Source: CAWACC01 sp964390695
Lineage (GTDB): Bacteria; Chlamydiota; Chlamydiia; Chlamydiales; Parachlamydiaceae
Length of the DNA stretch: 45,346 nt
Reading direction: 5' to 3'
Assembly (NCBI GenBank): GCA_964390695.1
Contig: CAYMKI010000007.1
Location: forward strand, 1 to 45,346
Shown: in pieces, positions 42,501 through 45,346 of the stretch
How positions within the stretch are numbered: the stretch's first letter is position 1
Layout: each line of letters opens with the position of its first letter
Made by a program: the position numbers and the translations under genes
Notes under the pieces: generated by a model
What the model was told of the DNA's origin: nothing
Database searches by the model: none
What the model saw: only the letters and a program-made list of their open reading frames with translations

Positions 42501-42986
42501 GCCATATTTGCCATATTGCAAAAACAATTCAGCGACTTCCAGTGAAAGTCCCAGCAGGCGTTTTTCACTTTTCTTGGAAAGAGATCCCTGTTTGTCGATT
42601 TCGAGATAGCAGGCTAGGGAGCTGTACAATTTTTGTTGCTGCGGACTCAAGAAATCCCACTCGGTGAGGATGCGGCGTATTTCGACTTCTATGGCCAAAC
42701 CGAGCTCGGTCAAGCTCGGGATTTTTTTGTAGCCGGATTTTAAACAAAAGCCCATCCGCAGTTTCTGAACCAGGTCATCTAAAGATCCTATCTCCAGTCC
42801 CGCTGCTATGCCCAGATCGGGATCTTGAGCTAAACGCAACATCAGCCAGTTTTTAAGAGCCGGACTGGCAACAGCGACCAGACGCCGGGTAAAAGGATGG
42901 GTGATATCAGAATAAAGGGCGTGTTTAAGGTAAACATACAGCTGCTCAACGCGATTACTATTAAAAATGTTCAGTGAATAGCTCAT
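39501..42986 (-). CDS. recC: Exodeoxyribonuclease V subunit gamma (RecC)
   Basis: 1161 residues, in the range of RecC (E. coli about 1120). Non-catalytic helicase-like subunit of the RecBCD break-repair complex that splits the strands and reads Chi. Seen: N-terminal FNSNRVEQLYVYLKHAL, VASPALKNWLMLRLAQ, GLEIGSLDDLVQKL, LFSIGYLPPAYHRYF, DIIVMAPDINEYAPYIRRVF, LLGLHEGAYPRREINKSLNLM (a strong RecC mark) and DRYLFLEALLSARRYFIMSY. No Walker A. recB does not follow, unlike my recollection of Chlamydia. Divergent from the LplT-like gene, with an 81-base gap. Confidence 0.92.
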   Translation of the reverse strand: MSYSLNIFNSNRVEQLYVYLKHALYSDITHPFTRRLVAVASPALKNWLMLRLAQDPDLGIAAGLEIGSLDDLVQKLRMGFCLKSGYKKIPSLTELGLAIEVEIRRILTEWDFLSPQQQKLYSSLACYLEIDKQGSLSKKSEKRLLGLSLEVAELFLQYGKYGYGMVSAWSGPSESEAHWQQNLWNRLFNPDSPWTYLSKELCEHRGFANVSHLQVNLFSIGYLPPAYHRYFEQLSAACPVNYYILSPCQHFWSDILSDKEAHWLVKSWREKGRQESQLDALEDFLRDRNPLLANYGRIGREMAQLIESHSSNIHEHYFAPQAALDLDLGMDIIPHYTECYAGNSLTLLQGIQTDMLVLRNPLETPKINLRAWDQSIQIHSSCSKYREVQALYNTLMGLIQTHAHDADPITPADIIVMAPDINEYAPYIRRVFESQESVLSIQIMDLQVPAQNPSLQAFMHLISLASSRWDVLSVLKLLDFPVFSKKNKLEKEDLYEIKEWILKAEIRWGNNAQHRESLIVNDYEVETYAEQSAVGTWEFGISRLLSGLVYAEGLEPGLYQGVDPLPLENSKAELLSAFIRLLKALREDLKPLSDVREMSLKEWGGYLRELYEQYFDLGDDEESGLILEEIFAALGSAAKYFAQQKFSFATIKKHIEGLLNAKKTTYRDSRLNAVKFCALLPMRTIPAKVIALLGLHEGAYPRREINKSLNLMIKHPQADYRPSQTDFDRYLFLEALLSARRYFIMSYLAFTEDDFKEQNPSLVVMELLDYLDKAYEIQGAAPSKFCCFKHPFLAFHKDYFNADSILKSYSKREYLLASAYYNAEKQAGFKFIPSISLSARPQTETISQACFQEDTGQQTAVLGLNQLNAFAKNPLKIYLNKKLGIYLPRQEGKVLEVEEPLLLSYLKIDDLKKQSLKKSLEEISAYAHQKGFFAPGIYKDIALKDLEDKIAELHDNLNYANIRPEELFDIEFSDDHLCARRKESGEWCLPALTVQSSSGKNVKISGRIKNVSPQGLLEHAKDKSDIAKIWPRFLIFHTLVQQHHLPIEPHMVFAKNGEVKKPFFLRADAHLGSYLDYYFTSLDWPSPLIPEWVPIFIKEDAKTLQDKLKETLNDNERFFNEYAVWLFRGDSLPEDIAAWKPVAHSLFEEAFDSWFSSKKSS

Positions 42987-43067
42987 ACTTTTAATTGTTA
43001 TATACAGGAAAAAAAACTTGTAGTTAATACCTATGCATCTTCATAATTATCTTATAGGAGATCCGTA

Positions 43068-44918
43068 ATGCGCAGCTTTGCATTCAATATACCATCAAGA
43101 CTGATTAGAAAACTATCTTCTTTTACCTATCTGAATATTACTCAGTTTCTTGGTGCCCTCAACGATAATATTTACAAGCTTTTGCTGGTGTATTTTTTCA
43201 TCGAACTGGATGGAATAGAAAACAGCCATAAAATTTTGGCCACCGCGGGCGCCATCTTTGTCCTCCCCTTTATCCTTTTTTCTGCTTCATCGGGCACTTT
43301 AGCCGATCGCTTCAGCAAACGCAACATCATTATCGCCACCAAAATCCTGGAGTTAATTTGCATGGCCGGAGGCATACTGGCTTTTTATTATGAAACCAAA
43401 ATAGGCGGCTATTTGGTCTTATTTATGATGGCTACGCAAAGTGCCATCTTCGGCCCGTCCAAGTATGGAATTGTTCCCGAATTGGTTTCCAATGATAAAA
43501 TTTCCTCAGCCAATGGTCTGATGACCTCCTTTACATTTCTAGCCATCATCTTGGGAACTTTTTTAGCCTCATTTATCCTTGACATCAGCAACAGGGATTT
43601 CTTCATTGGAGCTGCCTTGTGCACTTTGATTGCTATCGTGGGCTTGGCAACCAGTTTTTGCATTGAGTATACCGAACCCTCGGGATCTTCCAAGCGGTTT
43701 AATTTGTTCTTTATCTCCGAGATATGGCATACCTTGAAGTTCATCAGCACGGAAAAACCCCTGATCATGGCTGTCATGGGGTCTTCGTTCTTTTTATTTC
43801 TAGGTTCCTTTGTGCAGTTGAATATGATCCCCTTTGCGGTAGAATCCTTGCATCTGACAGATGTGCAGGGCGGTTACTTATTCTTGCTGACAGCTATGGG
43901 TATTGGCTCCGGCGCTGTCGCAGCGGGAAGCATTTCAGGTAAATTAGTGGAATTAGGCCTCCCCCCTTTAGCGGGGCTGGCTGTAGCTATTTCCTGTTTT
44001 CTGCTCGACCTATTTTCCGATTCTATGTTTGCTTGCGTGCCTCTGGTCATGCTGTTAGGCTTCTTTGGAGGGATGTATCAAATTCCCCTGGATTGTTACA
44101 TCCAATATGCCAGCCCTAAAAAAGAGCGCGGACAAATCATCGCGGCGACGAATTTTTTCAGCTTTATCGGAGTCTTGCTGTCTTCCTTCATGTTATATTT
44201 TATCGCCGAAGTCATGGGCATGAAAGCCGACAAGGGGTTTACGATTATCGGTTGTATCACTCTGGGGGTCACCGCCTTGATCACCTATTTGTATTTTGAT
44301 TACCTGACCCGTTTTATCGGCGCGATCCTCTCTAGAATTCATTTTCAAACGACTTACGTCGGCACCGACAACATCCCTATCACCCCGGCCATATACGTTT
44401 GCACGCATTTAGCCTGGAATGATACACTCCTCATGCTGGGAGCTCAACGTAGAAGAATGCGTTTTTTTGTAGAGCAGGAGCAAGAGCACTCGAAATGGAT
44501 GCTTCGCCTTTATCGCTTGCTGCGGGTGGTATCGATCCCTTCCATCGAACCTTTAGATAACAATCAGCACTGCCTGGAAACTATCAAGCAAACATTGAAG
44601 AAGGGTATTTCCGTTTGCATCTTTACGACCAATCCCAACATCTGCGATGAAATCGAAAAACTGAAACATTCCTTTTCTTTTATGGAAATTTTGGAGCGCA
44701 CCCACTACCCCATGATCCCTGTAGCGATTGAAAAAGGCGAAAAAGAACCTAAAAAATCACCCCTGGCCACGCGCCTTTTAAAGAAAATCCGAGTGCCTGC
44801 AGCTATATCTTTTGGTTCTTGCGTCACCGGCCCCTTTCCGCCAATCATGTCTGCTGGCATGGGAAGCGAAGATGATCCCATCTTTGAAGTCGATGCCTCT
44901 AACTTTGCCAGTCTGTAA
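43068..44918 (+). CDS. LplT-like lysophospholipid transporter fused to PlsC acyltransferase
   Basis: 616 residues. First about 410 residues are a 12-helix major facilitator of the LplT/YgeD type (FLGALNDNIYKLLLVYFF, GTLADRFSKRNIIIATK, GPSKYGIVPELV, QIPLDCYIQYASPKKERG). The rest is a PlsC-like acyltransferase with YVCTHLAWNDTLLML (HX4D, His447 and Asp452), MRFFVEQE and SIPSIEPLD. Together they would flip lysophospholipid inward and re-acylate it. Compared with Aas/LplT fusions, the acyl-ACP synthetase domain is absent. Start preceded by TAGGAGAT. Next to recC, as ygeD is in Chlamydia. Confidence 0.92.
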   Translation: MRSFAFNIPSRLIRKLSSFTYLNITQFLGALNDNIYKLLLVYFFIELDGIENSHKILATAGAIFVLPFILFSASSGTLADRFSKRNIIIATKILELICMAGGILAFYYETKIGGYLVLFMMATQSAIFGPSKYGIVPELVSNDKISSANGLMTSFTFLAIILGTFLASFILDISNRDFFIGAALCTLIAIVGLATSFCIEYTEPSGSSKRFNLFFISEIWHTLKFISTEKPLIMAVMGSSFFLFLGSFVQLNMIPFAVESLHLTDVQGGYLFLLTAMGIGSGAVAAGSISGKLVELGLPPLAGLAVAISCFLLDLFSDSMFACVPLVMLLGFFGGMYQIPLDCYIQYASPKKERGQIIAATNFFSFIGVLLSSFMLYFIAEVMGMKADKGFTIIGCITLGVTALITYLYFDYLTRFIGAILSRIHFQTTYVGTDNIPITPAIYVCTHLAWNDTLLMLGAQRRRMRFFVEQEQEHSKWMLRLYRLLRVVSIPSIEPLDNNQHCLETIKQTLKKGISVCIFTTNPNICDEIEKLKHSFSFMEILERTHYPMIPVAIEKGEKEPKKSPLATRLLKKIRVPAAISFGSCVTGPFPPIMSAGMGSEDDPIFEVDASNFASL

Positions 44919-44927
44919 GAATAAGGG

Positions 44928-45050
44928 TTTGAACCACTGAGTGTAGTGAGAGCAGTGTGAAAAGATTTGAACCACTGAGTGTAGTGAGAGCAGTGTGAAA
45001 AGATTTGAACCACTGAGGGCAGTGAGGGCAGTGAGACTAGAGTGAGTGCA
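44928..45050. repeat. 38-bp tandem repeat, about 2.9 units
   Basis: Units begin TTTGAACCACTGAG at 44928, 44966 and 45004. The first two are almost identical; the third diverges (GGGCAGTGAGGGCAGTGAG). The same GAACCACTGAG...GAGAGCAGTGAG text is part of the dispersed repeats at 18431 and 31731. The region directly follows the acyltransferase gene; small minus-strand frames across it are by-products. Confidence 0.85.
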
Positions 45051-45134
45051 TAATAGAGGAATGGGTATGTATCCTTACCTGCAAATTTTTGTAAGTTCTC
45101 AAAAAGTCATGGCAGCAAATATTAGATAAAAAGC

Positions 45135-45346
45135 GAGACTGTCCATTTTTTTGTGTAAATGACTTCAATCATGTGTCCAAACCCAATCTATCGCCATAAG
45201 CAATGGAGAGGTGGGAGATGATTGTTTTCCAACCATGCATTGGCATAGTCCATTTTTTAGATACGTCACGCACTGCTAAAAAAAGCATTTTTACCAAAGA
45301 CTCATCTGTCGGAAAAACAGTTTTATTCTTGGTTACCTTTCTTAAT
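45135..45346 (-). mobile_element. IS256-type insertion sequence, one end in the window
   Basis: The element end appears to be at GAGACTGTCCATTTTTTTGT (45135), a typical IS256-family terminal repeat, 34 bases beyond the transposase stop. The rest continues past the window edge, so completeness is unknown. The bases 45051-45134 in front show nothing recognisable. Confidence 0.7.
45169..45346 (-). CDS. IS256 (mutator) family transposase, C-terminal part
   Basis: Open frame of 59 codons entering from the window edge and ending in TGA at 45171-45169. Sequence: LRKVTKNKTVFPTDESLVKM, LFLAVRDVSKKWTMPMHGW, KTIISHLSIAYGDRLGLDT. FPTDESLVK, KKWTMP and the last helix ending in YGDRL are the hallmark C-terminus of IS256 transposases. 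The catalytic DDE part lies outside the window. Confidence 0.88.
   Translation of the reverse strand, partial: LRKVTKNKTVFPTDESLVKMLFLAVRDVSKKWTMPMHGWKTIISHLSIAYGDRLGLDT

Noticed and set aside
44928..45050. Tandem 38-bp units as a CRISPR array
   Set aside because: The units are contiguous without unique spacers and no cas gene is near.
1..45346. tRNA, rRNA or CRISPR genes
   Set aside because: I looked for tRNA T-loop motifs with paired arms, rRNA-like stretches and spaced repeats in the gaps and found none.

Overview
The window looks like the chromosome of an amoeba-associated (environmental) chlamydia, most likely near Parachlamydiaceae. Reasons: a roughly 900-residue FtsH with the enlarged periplasmic domain typical of Chlamydiae; recC next to an LplT/YgeD-like transporter and dnaX next to ybaB, as I recall from Chlamydia; a dapB-dapA-asd cluster; paired CBS/DUF21 proteins; and eukaryote-like effectors (F-box and giant ankyrin proteins). 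The order and species are inference; no rRNA gene is present.

Layout. 1-567: end of an unknown gene cut by the window edge. 704-7913: minus-strand housekeeping block (yggS, small membrane protein, floA/short NfeD/long NfeD membrane set, hemL, a conserved unknown). 7914-15560: accessory island with two F-box genes and a decayed third relative, an intact ISAs1-type element that cuts a Y1 (RAYT/IS200-like) transposase relic, a broken IS982-type transposase, and several short repeats. 15561-24665: ftsH, an SDR oxidoreductase with a PgpH-like c-di-AMP phosphodiesterase, galE, dnaX and ybaB. 24917-25501: a probable nickel superoxide dismutase with a (Asp-His)10 tail. 25785-31601: plus-strand run of an FtsL/FtsB-like small protein, two CNNM/TlyC-like proteins, dapB, dapA and asd. 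31602-32268: repeat-dense spacer. 32269-37281: 1670-residue caspase-like plus ankyrin protein. 37359-39330: myo-inositol oxygenase homologue and aldo/keto reductase in one operon. 39501-44918: recC and a divergent LplT-acyltransferase fusion. 44928-45346: 38-bp tandem repeats and the C-terminal end of an IS256-type transposase cut by the window edge.

Most notable: (1) the F-box family seems to combine an F-box, a ubiquitin-like segment (sequence resembling the ubiquitin IFAGKxLxD strand) and a C-terminal CX5R phosphatase loop that resembles Ssu72, the eukaryotic RNA polymerase II CTD phosphatase; (2) a caspase-like His/Cys pair precedes about 850 residues of ankyrin repeats; (3) a bacterial MIOX with all six iron ligands sits beside an aldo/keto reductase, suggesting use of host inositol or glucuronate; (4) a palindromic element has inserted in frame exactly at the dapB start codon; (5) dnaX carries an A8 slippery run whose -1 frame stops after seven codons. 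All protein calls are from reading motifs by eye; no database search was possible.
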